Below, piece after piece: positions 32,681 through 42,726 of a stretch of 64,000 nucleotides of DNA (its first letter is position 1; each line of letters begins with the position of its first letter). The notes under the pieces are model-generated. The model saw nothing but the letters and a program-made list of their open reading frames with translations, searched no databases and was not told the origin of the DNA. The translations under genes and the position numbers were made by a program. Source of the DNA: Rheum nobile (lineage: Eukaryota; Streptophyta; Magnoliopsida; Caryophyllales; Polygonaceae); NCBI GenBank assembly GCA_027886185.1, contig WOAB01000093.1, positions 1,674,001 through 1,738,000 of the forward strand, given 5' to 3'.

Positions 32681-32914
32681 TGCGGAACACTCTTCCCGTG
32701 CGGACGTGCGGAGCATGCACTTTAGGGCCTTATTTGTGCACTTTAACGTCTTATTTGTGCACTTTTTCAAAACAAACAAAAAAAAATTCTTTTTCAAATT
32801 TTTTTTCAAGCATTTTTCAATTTTTTTGCAAAAGTGCACAAATAAGGCCCTAAAGTGTACAAATAAGGCCCTATAGTGCATGTCCGCACGTCCGCACGGG
32901 AAGAGTGCTCCGCA
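32681..32914. mobile_element. Foldback element (MITE-like), arms of about 84 bp
   Basis: Arms at 32681-32765 and 32831-32914 are inverted copies with a few mismatches, separated by an A/T-rich spacer. Each arm holds two direct 'cttatttgtgcacttt' units. No clear target duplication was found. It lies within the 5' part of the outer retroposon, so it may be part of that element or a later insertion. Confidence 0.75.
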
Positions 32915-32933
32915 CCGGAACCGCACTCTTACT

Positions 32934-32949
32934 TTTAATATATTGACTT
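32934..32949. repeat. Right 16-bp target-site duplication of the outer retroposon
   Basis: Identical to 5279-5294, 27.6 kb away. This ties the two ends of the nest together. Confidence 0.75.
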
Positions 32950-33600
32950 GATTGAGATATAAAATTATGATTTATTATTTATTTTAAATATATAAATGAT
33001 TTCAAATAATTATCAGTATTTTGTATATAACATTTATGACATAAAAACTCGCATCAAAATTATGCTAAAACTTAGCTAATTAACTGATTTTGTTTTATAG
33101 ATCTAAACTTAATCATCTATAAATATATCAATCAAAACAACAAATGAACCGAGTAGGAACACTTGTGAAGGAAGCGGGAAGATTGAAGGAATGTAGAGAG
33201 GTATAATTACACTTGACTTAGGAGTTACTCCATGAATGAATGCATACCCAATTCATTACTCACCTAAGCTTAATTCAGACAACCGTTACCCTAATTTCTT
33301 TTTTCAACTATAAATTTTCTTACACTTTTCCAGTTTTCCCCCCTTTTCTCTTCCTCACAAATATCACAATCCACGTGGCTCAATTGTTCAGGGTCCAATA
33401 CTAACCTACGCTTCCACCGTTTCTACCAAAAAAAAAAACCCTACGCTTCCGCCGCAGCGGGTAATCACGCGCTCACACACATCTCAATCCTGGGTTAGTT
33501 TTTTTTTTTTTTTTTTTTGATATATCTGGGTTAGTTTCGACTTCTCCTTAATTTATTTTATTTCCCAACTTGCATTTTTCTTTATAAAAAATAATTCAAA
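32950..33600. other. Intergenic; upstream region of the ACR gene
   Basis: No gene is seen. AT-rich to about 33300, then pyrimidine-rich DNA, with a TATA-like tttataaaaaat near 33580. Confidence 0.5.
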
Positions 33601-33877
33601 TTGTGTACTGAGGAGTGTCCTTATAAGAACACAGCGTATAATAGAGAGCGAGAACGGAGCTTCTTCTTCTTCCGCAGGTGTTTATTGCAATTCAGAGGCC
33701 GATTTGTGTCGGGAGGGTTTTGTTTCGAGTATCCTTTTTATAAAAAAAATAAATTCCTGGGCTTTTTGGGGTTCGTTTGGAAAATTTGTTTGGTGGATGG
33801 TCTTGTCTGTGTGTTGGAGAGATAGAAAGAGAAAATTTGCAGTGACCCGGATCAAGGATCTTCCTCAATTGAAATGG

Positions 33878-34091
33878 GTAGGTGTCCTCATTCTCTCTTG
33901 TTCTCTATTTATTCGAGAATTTTTTGTTCCCTTTTGGGGTTTTATTGGGAAATTCTGGATTCTTTGAATCTGGTGTCTTCTATGGTATTTATGCTCATTC
34001 TTCAATTCTTTTAATAGAAATGGCTGTGTTTAATTTTCTCTGTTTTTGTATACCTATGCATAAACTTAAGGGGGCTTTGCTTGTTTTATAG
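33878..34091 (+). other. Probable intron in the 5' leader of the ACR gene
   Basis: Donor gtaggt at 33878 and acceptor tttatag ending at 34091 flank a T-rich stretch. The ATG follows 68 bp later. Confidence 0.55.
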
Positions 34092-34159
34092 ATTACTGGG
34101 CTCAAACAAGTTCCAGCAAAGCCATTGCTTCAGAAGCCAGTTTGAGCTTCTCACAAGAC

Positions 34160-36009
34160 ATGGATGATGAATATGAGAAGCTTATCAGAAGAATGAATCC
34201 TCCAAGGTATTATTACCTTCTGTCCTTTGCTCACTTCAATTTCTTTTCCTAAAAGTAACCTTACATTACATGTCTTTTTTTTTCTCTCTCTTTCTTGTTC
34301 TCAGGGTGGTGATTGATAATGAAACCTGCAAAAATGCAACTGTTATACAGGTGCCAACCAGTCAATTTCATTGGCTAATTTGATGCTTTTTTATAACTAC
34401 TTTTTTGGTATTAAGTTTTAATTTTCATTATGCAGGTTGACAGTGCAAATAGGCATGGGATACTCCTTGAAGTTGTCCAAATCCTTACAGATCTCAATCT
34501 CATCATAACTAAAGCCTACATATCCTCAGATGGTTGCTGGTTCATGGATGGTAGCTACCCTTAAACCTGAATTACTCTTGCAATTAAAAAGGCATAATTG
34601 CTAATTCCCTTGTTTCTTTTTTTACCCCCCAAAAAAACAGTGTTTAATGTGACTGATCAAGAAGGGAACAAGATAACAGATGAGGAAGTTCTTGACTATA
34701 TTCACAAGGTATTTGTGCAATGCTTTTCTTGATCATCAGCTGGGTTCTTTTGTCTGCACTTAGCTCTGATGTTTTGTTTTGAAATTGTGAAGTGTTTAGG
34801 GCCGGATTCGAATGCCGTGAATAGATCAGTTGGAGTTGAGACGTCTGCGGATTATAACTCTATTGAGCTAATTGGAAGGGATAGGCCTGGTCTCTTGTCT
34901 GAAGTGAGTGCTGTTCTTGCTCACCTCAAGTGCAATGTGGTGAATGCTGAGGTCTGGACCCACAACACTCAGGCTGCATCCATACTGCACATAACTGACC
35001 AAGACACGGGTTTGGCTATTGATGATCCCGAGAGGCTTGTGAGGATCAAGGAGTTACTTTGCAACGTGTCGAGGGGTAGCAATCAATCTACAGACGAGGA
35101 GACTGTGATGGCGCAAGATGCCACTCACACCGAGAGAAGGCTTCATCAGATGATGTGTATGTCTAGGGACTATGAAGGAGTGGATGAGGAAGACGAAGAC
35201 GAGGGCCAGAGGCCGAATGTGAGCGTAGACAATTGGTATGACAAGGACTACTCGGTGGTCACAATCCGCTGCAAAGATAGGCCTAAGCTTCTCTTTGACA
35301 CGGTTTGCACCTTGACGGATATGCAATATGTAGTTTTTCATGGAAGTGTTGATGCAGAGGGGCCAGAGGCTTATCAGGTTGCCCTTTCGTTCATTGATAT
35401 ACACACGTATATGATCTAGTGGGAATGTCGAATGTCGTATAGTTGTACTGATGGTTTGCTTGTTTCTTGCACAGGAGTACTACATTAGGCACATTGATGG
35501 ATCCCCGGTTAGATCAGATGCAGAGAGGCAAAGGGTGATCCAATGTCTTCAAGCGGCAATAGAGAGACGGGTTTCTGAGGTATAGATCCTTGCATTTTTC
35601 TTACATTGTGACACATTGATGCATTAACATATACTTTTTAATCATGAATGTTCCTTGTTATCTTCAGGGCTTGAAGCTGGAGCTATGTACAACAGACAGA
35701 GTTGGTCTATTATCCGACGTCACTCGTATCTTCAGAGAGAACGGCCTCTCAGTGACCCGAGCAGAGGTGGCAACCAGGCTTGGCAAGGCCATCAATACAT
35801 TTTACGTACGTGATGCATCCGGTTATCCAGTCGACGCCAAGTCAATCGAGACCATCAGACAAGTGATTGGGCAAACCATCCTCAAAGTGAAGGGCACACA
35901 ACAGGAACCGAAACAAAGCTCTCCGGAGACTCAATCCAGGTTCCTCTTTGGTGGTCTCTTCAAGTCAAGATCATTTGTGAATTTCAGCTTGATTAGGTCC
36001 TATTCTTGA
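34160..36009 (+). CDS. ACT domain repeat (ACR) family protein, ACR4-like
   Basis: A predicted soluble regulator with ACT domains, which in other proteins bind amino acids. Plant ACR proteins have four such domains and no catalytic part. Coding exons inferred from GT-AG sites and phase: 34160-34206, 34305-34350, 34436-34550, 34641-34708, 34793-35377, 35475-35579, 35668-36009. Together they give 435 residues, the usual family length. The start MDDEYEKLIRRMNPPR is typical. The ACT repeats are seen as NRHGILLEVVQILTDL (about residue 35), DRPGLLSEVSAVL (about 122), DRPKLLFDTVCTLTD (about 258) and DRVGLLSDVTRIF (about 332). The C-terminus SRFLFGGLFKSRSFVNFSL is also family-like. An intron in the leader is likely at 33878-34091. 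No stops or frameshifts were seen, so the gene looks functional. The exact subfamily number is a guess. Confidence 0.93.
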
Positions 36010-38448
36010 GTCATCATCCATAGGAAACCGATCACAGATACGTGCTTCTTACACCACGCGGCTCATGGTCTCTCTTTACTGCATATCAAGCATTTGAGTT
36101 AGGTTCAGGTTAGATTTAGTTGATTGTTTGCAGTCTTCAGAGATGGATTAGGGGCAGAGGAAGCCACAGCACTGAAGATTGTTTGTAAGTCATGGATCCA
36201 ATGTTTGGTTGGCACCATGACAATAGAAAAAAAAGAAGAAAAGAAACAAAGTGTAAGGTCCCAATTTATGGGACAACCATGGAAGTTTGACTAGTGTAGA
36301 AAATTTGTATATAGTGGCTGTCTTGTTATCTATCCTTATCATCTTAATGCCAATATTTTGGTAGAAGTTCATAGATTTGAACAAAGAGCTCTTTGACTGG
36401 ATTAGGCAGATTTTTTTTTTACTAATATGGTGATACAAAATCATGCAGGATCTCTTGATAATGTGCACAAAAATGTTTAATACTTCATTGTAAATAGTGA
36501 TTGGGATTTGGTTTGGAAAATACTAATATTCTATCAAATCTAACAAACCTTGACCAACCCACCTAACAAAGTTGGTCACACTGGACGATGGGTCCCAAGG
36601 GAGGAGGCGGCTTGCAAAGAAGCAGTTTTTATTTTTTTTTTACTTTTCTATTCATACTTGCAAGAAAATCATATTGCATCTGACATGAATCTTCTTTGTA
36701 GCACATATTTTTCAAAAGCAATGGAAACCCAAGAAAGCTTTGCTTTGTGGTATTGCAATTTGGAGGTGTTCTTGGTATACTAAAAACTGGGTTTTCACTG
36801 CATTGAAACTTCAACTTGCCCCCCCCCCCTTTGAAATGGCTAATGGTCCCCAAATCTGGGATAAGACTATTCCTGGGTTTACAACAATTTGTGGCTCTAC
36901 TCAGAATCCTCTCTTTTTTGCTTCTGTGTTTTTCCAAAATTTGACAGTGGGGGGCCAAAAGGGATTTGCTTTTTTTTTTTAAGTGGGGAGCCAGCAATAT
37001 TTGATACTAGTAGGTTGGTTCTTCTGAACAGGAAAAAAAAAGCAGCAGCAGCAGAAGAAGAATCCAAGCAAAAGTTTATGCAGCAGGGGAAAATGAAAGG
37101 GGGTTTTGGTCTAGTCATCATCTACATACTAGGCGGTGCTGACTTATGTGTGGGGTGTTGCCATGTGGCCTTCATTGCTTTGTTTGAATCTCTGAGCTAG
37201 ATATATAATGAAATGCATCTACAGTATTTATTGCTTTCCATTAGAATTCTGTGACACTTAATTCAACAAACAAGGTCATGTGATATTTGCATGATATGTG
37301 AACTTGTAGAGGTCATTTCACGGAATGTGAAATTTCTACTGTTATGAGTGTATGAGAAAACAGTAAAGATTCCTGGTGAAAAGGGCAGGGCCAGAAATTT
37401 ACTCCCCCTGTCTTTTTGGGGTTCTAATTCTATTCCCTCATTTTGCTGCCACCACTTCAAAGGCCTTGTTTGATTTGATAACACAGCTGTATCTGAAGTG
37501 CCATTTGTACTGTCCCTTGCTAAATCCAGCTTGTGGGAATAGTAATAGTACCATAATTTGCTACATGGAAAAAATAAGTCCCCAAACAAACAGGCCTTAC
37601 AGATTTGCTGGATCCTTGCTGGTTCTATAGTTCTATCACCCCTAGTACTTTACTTCTTGTTGACTTCTGAATGACTCTACTAGTAGATGCTTTTAAGGGT
37701 GTGTTTGGAGAGAGAGAAAAAACAAAAACAAAACTCCGGGGTACGGTTGGGGAATAAAGAACGAGGCTTGTTTGGTAACCCTGTGATTTGTAATCGGATA
37801 CGATAAAATACTAAGTATCTGATACCTAAATGCACAATAAACAATGTAAGATCAACTTATGACATATAAGCAAATATGTTATATTCTTATGAGTGAATCT
37901 TCATTTATGAGTTTGCCTATGGAATTATCAACATTCAATAAAGCATGCTCTTTGACTGCATCCTGCTAATAAAATCTAGGATCACTGAAATTAAACATGG
38001 TGACCTAATTAGTGGCAGTTAAATTGGCTTTAAGATTTTAGTCCCTCCACATTGTAAAGAGAAAACACAAAAAAGTGTTGATTCCTTTCTTCACATGAAC
38101 TACATGCACGCCAATATCATACATCTTATTCATCCTACCAAACAATTCATTTCACAAAATGTACGGTACAATATTCTTAGGATAATAATATAAATTCATG
38201 TTCGGTTCCTGTTATCTGTATGCAAAATTCCATAGGCCCAAAACAAATTTAAGTTGCTACAAACTGATTCCAGATATTTAACACAAGCTTCATGCTTATG
38301 AGGTTGAACCCATATGTGATACATGGATCCATTTATGGGTCCAGTTCTTGTAATGGGCTTTTGGGCCCAACAGGAGCAAAGGTCCCCCACACCGATAATT
38401 TGTACGAATGTGGACAGTATCAAAATACCGCCATGAATACTGAAGGCA
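36010..38448. other. ACR 3' region and intergenic DNA
   Basis: No second gene is seen. A possible small MITE lies at about 37460-37599 (ends aaggccttgtttg / caaacaggcctt). A 44-bp segment at 37291-37334 is repeated inverted at 39740-39783. Confidence 0.5.
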
Positions 38449-38456
38449 GCTGCACC

Positions 38457-39318
38457 TAGGGGTGAGCAAAAGTATCCGATCCGGCCGACCCGATCCGACA
38501 ACCCGTCAATCCAAACCCTAAAAGTCCGTATCCGAAAACATCCGTTTAATTTTTATCCGAATCCGATCCGATCCGGGTGATTTTTCCGGATACTTGGACC
38601 GGATACGGATCGGGATATTTTGCTTACTGGATATCCGAAAAATCCGGTACTATTAATATATAAGATACATATGTTTTTATAACTAATATACAATGTTTAA
38701 TTAGTTTAGAATGATCTCAAAATGATGCTTATACATTTTAAAGTAATTAAATCACTTCAATTCTCCAATACAACATTCTTTGTTTTATTCCTTTTAATAA
38801 AATACAACCTTGATTATTATTCTTATAAAATTAAAACCCTAAATCATGTATTAAGTGTCGCCTCACTAAACATAGCAAATATGTTTTTTTGTTTAGACTA
38901 AGTGTTCATCATTGAATTGAATTTTGATTATATAAGTTAAAGTTACAACTTTATATATACTTGTCAATTTCTCTTGTTATTTAGTATATACGTTTATGGT
39001 TCTCAATCTGAAAAATGTTGACAAGTTTAATTGTTTGAAAACATTACAGGGAATTGCAAATGGTGCTGATGTTTGACATTTAGTTGCACTTTGCGGATTG
39101 TTAGTTTTGATTGAATTAAAAAAAGTATTATTTTGTTTTGATTTTTAATAGGTTTTCTAGTAACCGGATAATTTGGATATCCGAGTCGAATATCCGATCC
39201 GATCCGGATAATATTTACCGGATATCCGGTCCGAAACGGATCGGATACGGATAGGAGTTTTGTGAATATTTTTTATCGGATATCCGACATACCGGACCGG
39301 ATCGTTTGCTCACCCCTA
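38457..39318. mobile_element. Non-autonomous hAT element (MITE), 862 bp
   Basis: Perfect 14-bp terminal inverted repeats TAGGGGTGAGCAAA / TTTGCTCACCCCTA and a perfect 8-bp target duplication GCTGCACC (38449-38456, 39319-39326). Subterminal regions are packed with atccggata/ccgatccg motifs in both orientations. The inside is AT-rich with no transposase. Confidence 0.93.
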
Positions 39319-39380
39319 GCTGCACCGACTGAAAGTCGTCCCATTTATAGTATGTACCCAACCGACGCCAATTCATGAGA

Positions 39381-39448
39381 TTGAATTGAATTGAATTGAA
39401 TTGAATTGAATTGAATTGAATTGAATTGAATTGAATTGAATTGAATTG
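39381..39448. repeat. (TTGAA)n microsatellite, about 13.6 units
   Basis: An uninterrupted pentanucleotide run of 68 bp. Confidence 0.97.
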
Positions 39449-40592
39449 TTTGCGTGAATGAATTTTCACACGAAACTAGCCTCATAATTGCTATGCCACT
39501 TATTCTAATTCGAAAAATGTTTATTTTAAGTTTTTCAATACTTTTTAAGGTAAATAAATTCAATTTATGAGTTGTCAAGATATTCAAAATAAATTGCAAG
39601 ATTAAAAATTAAAAGAATGTCAATAAATTGATTATTTGGTTAATGAGAATTTAATCTGCTAATATTGATTGCTCAAAGTTTTGGAATATGAATAAATAAT
39701 TATCAATTTAATCTATAACTATATATTAAATCTCATCCTAATTTCACATTCCATGAAATGACCTCTACAAGTTCACATATCATATATAGAGAATATTTTC
39801 AATATTTTACTGTAATTTTTTTATTATATAAGGATATGAAAAAAAACTATATATTATTTATTTCATTGTTCTAATTTACAATTGATTATGGATTTGATGT
39901 GTATGTTCATTTACATATATGTAGTAGCATGAATCTGAATTATACAAATATTTGATGATGAGACCGTTGAATACCGCGAAAAAGACCCTTGATGCTCTCA
40001 ACCTCCAGATCTGCGAACAAAAATACGTTAGGGGGCGGGGGACTCGATCCCTTGATTCACCTCTGACGCTCAAGTCAGATAAAGTGAAGACAATGTAGGT
40101 TTTAGGGGAGATTAAATACATGGACATATCTTGCAAGCTTTTTTATGGGTCTATCACTTACTAAGCCCATTAATTATTTTTTTAACTTAATAAAGGTTGT
40201 TGTATTTAAAAATAAAAAAATTATCTTATTTTATCCATCAATATACTTAATTACCATCTTACAAAAGTTACTTTTGACTAACAATTTGAAATCATCAAAA
40301 TTAATATATTTTACTATATTTTTTCATTATTCTAGTTTACTATTGAGTATGACTTTAATGTGTATTTTTCTAACTTATACTTATATACTATTTTCACTAT
40401 ATCAACATATTGAATTATAAATTTTACGAAATTAGATATATTTCAACTTCAAGTATATCATTGTCATCCACCCATAAATATTAAAATACAAAGTACAAAG
40501 TTTTGGTTTGAGACTATGTGCTATCTTACCCCAAATTTAAACAAATCTCATTAACATCGCAACTATATTCATGTTATTAAAGATCGAATGGG
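39449..40592. other. Intergenic AT-rich DNA
   Basis: No gene is seen. It contains the right partner (39740-39783) of the 44-bp inverted repeat. Confidence 0.5.
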
Positions 40593-40600
40593 CAAACATA

Positions 40601-41043
40601 GTGCTGGCCCCTGTTCATAAGCCGGTGGTTCAAGGTTTACAAAAATCTTGAACCGGGACCGAAATTGAAAATTTCCGAAACCGTTGGTCCGGTTCCAAGT
40701 CATTCTGATTTTCCGCCGGTTTTGGACTGGTTCCGGTTCACATTCAAAAAAACTGAAAAAAGGGAAAAAATTCTAAAAAATAAATAATGTAGTTTTAACT
40801 AAAATTTTAAATATTAAGACTTAAAATCTAGCATTAACTTTACTCTTTAATTTAGTAATGTATTATTTAACCTAATAAGATATTAATTATATTTAAAAAA
40901 TCAATTTTTTTTAATTTAACTACTGAACCGCCAGTTCAATGGATAAGTGAACCGAAATTAGAATCCGGTTTCGATTCAGGATTTGACCCAATCTAGTTCC
41001 AGGCCGGTTCACCGGTTCTAGTTAACCTTTGAACAACTCTAGA
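40601..41043. mobile_element. hAT-like MITE, 443 bp, degenerate
   Basis: Flanked by caaacata (40593-40600) and caaacgta (41044-41051), an 8-bp duplication with one mismatch. The right end reads inward as tagagttgttcaaaggtt; the left end is a decayed version. Subterminal ccggttc/gaaccgg motifs occur in both orientations. Confidence 0.65.
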
Positions 41044-41051
41044 CAAACGTA

Positions 41052-42473
41052 GGTATTGAAGTGTCCTTTTTGTAGACTTGTAGTTATGTTTGACATTAAA
41101 GGCGCCCAACACTTACACGTCTCGTGATTCATTATACATCCGTGTTTGTTTGTACGTGGTGGAGGACGTACGTGGATCTCTTGCTTCCCACAAGCTGCCT
41201 CGACCTCTTTTCTATTTTCAAACTACCTTCTTTATTTTATTAAAATTTACCATTATTGCACCAAATTAACCCATCTACCATTCTCATTGGATTCTACAAT
41301 TAATATCAACCACTAGTAGATTAGAGGACTTAATCAATTAATGCAATGGCAGGTCGACCGAATTCCAAATTAATTGTACTTTTTTTCTTCTCATCACCAC
41401 TTTAGCATGAGGAAATGTATCATTAATGAGTCAACTAAAAATCGATCAAGATTCATCTTATCTCATTTCCGTGTTAATTTGCGTCTCCTGGCTATAGTTA
41501 TAGTTGAAGCTGACCAAGTAGATGAAAAACGAGTTCAGAATTGTGTTTTCTTGTACTTCACTATTATTTACGTAGTAGGACATATAGGAGGGCCACATTT
41601 AACTATTGAATTTTACGTTTTGGCATAGGGAAATGCAAGCAGCCTCTCACACGTTTTTGTAAACATACCTAATGGTCCGTTTAAACTTTCTATAATAATA
41701 TATTAAATGTGATAATTTAATGCGATTTAATACAAATTAATGTATTATCTCTTTGAATCCAAACAAATCCTAAATATTTTTGTTCCAAGTATTGGTGATC
41801 CTTTTTTTGTGACATGTTCTTGATTCTAAATAAATTTACACACGGTTAATTGGACACAAAATTTCCCGCTAAATTGATTATTTCTCTTGCGTATGAATGC
41901 ACTAAGGCCTTAAATCGCTATTTTAATCCGTTGGACTGAACCCAATTAATTTACACGTGCAAGCAAACCCAAAATGTACTTCACCTCGTCTACATTTACG
42001 ATTATTCTTAGTACTACTATATAATACTCACCCCATATGAAATACTTCTTCTTTTACCATTTTCACACTTTTTAGTTAGATTATTGAAAATACTATTGTG
42101 TGCTCATTTATAACTCTTATAAATAAAATTTCATTGTTAGAGAGACATTTTTTATTCGAGTTAAGGAAAAGTTTCAGATACGAAAATACTTATGTATTTT
42201 AAAATTTTCTACATGTACAGATAAATGCTTATCTATTCTATTTTAGAATGTGCATAAATTTTATGTAAATGTACACACATAAATGTTTGACTGTGTTGCT
42301 TGACTTTGTAAATATTCATTAAGTTTTAAAAATGCATATAGGTTTGCACAAAAGGGCATATTCTCACGCGATCCAAGTAGTGGATGATTATTCTTATGGT
42401 TCTATCACGTCTTTTAGGTGGTAAAGATGAAAATGCAACCAATTAACCATTATGTAGAATTATAGAGAACTCA
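41052..42473. other. Intergenic; displaced upstream region of the glycosyltransferase gene
   Basis: No gene is seen. Because the copia element at 42479-50131 split the locus, this stretch was originally contiguous with 50137 onward, so it should hold the native promoter elements of the UGT gene. An ACGT core (tatcacgtc) occurs near 42404. The assignment is by position. Confidence 0.5.
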
Positions 42474-42478
42474 CTATA

Positions 42479-42715
42479 TATAGAGTTTATATCAGAATTG
42501 ATTAGTTAACTGTGATTTGTGTTTTAACCATAGAAAAGAGGTTGGGTTAGAAGTTAGTTGTGGTTAAGTGGACAGCTAAGCTACTTAAGTTGCAGCTTCT
42601 TTCTCTGTACTCTTTTAATGTCTCTCAATACAACAGAACTACTCTCGTTGAGTGTTCTTCATTTTTCCTCTCTTCAATCTTCTCTTCGTTTCTTTCATTC
42701 AATCAGAATTCAAGA
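42479..42715 (+). repeat. 5' LTR of copia A
   Basis: 237 bp. Similar to 49722-49725 plus 49914-50131. Confidence 0.8.
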
Positions 42716-42726
42716 TGGTATCAGAG
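42716..42726 (+). promoter_or_regulatory. Primer binding site of copia A, tRNA-iMet
   Basis: TGGTATCAGAG abuts the LTR with no spacer. Confidence 0.88.

Larger units (their letters stand above)
5295..32933 (-). mobile_element. Poly(A)-tailed retroposon (LINE/SINE-like), split by later insertions
   Basis: On the plus strand this begins with a T-rich tract (5295-5311, the poly(A) tail of a minus-strand element). It is flanked by a perfect 16-bp duplication, tttaatatattgactt, at 5279-5294 and 32934-32949. Its own sequence is only 5295-5654 plus about 32470-32933 (roughly 820 bp); the rest is a gypsy element inserted into it. A degenerate relative of its body is at about 51030-51225. No reverse-transcriptase coding survives, so whether it is a truncated LINE, a SINE-like element or a retrocopied transcript is open. 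The long duplication and the tail are seen directly; the class is inferred. Confidence 0.65.

Noticed and set aside
32618..32926. A 102-codon minus-strand ORF
   Set aside because: It spans both arms of the foldback element; the repeated peptide is a consequence of the inverted repeat.
37460..37599. Possible small MITE with aaggccttgtttg-like ends
   Set aside because: The terminal match is short and no convincing target duplication was found; only mentioned as a possibility.
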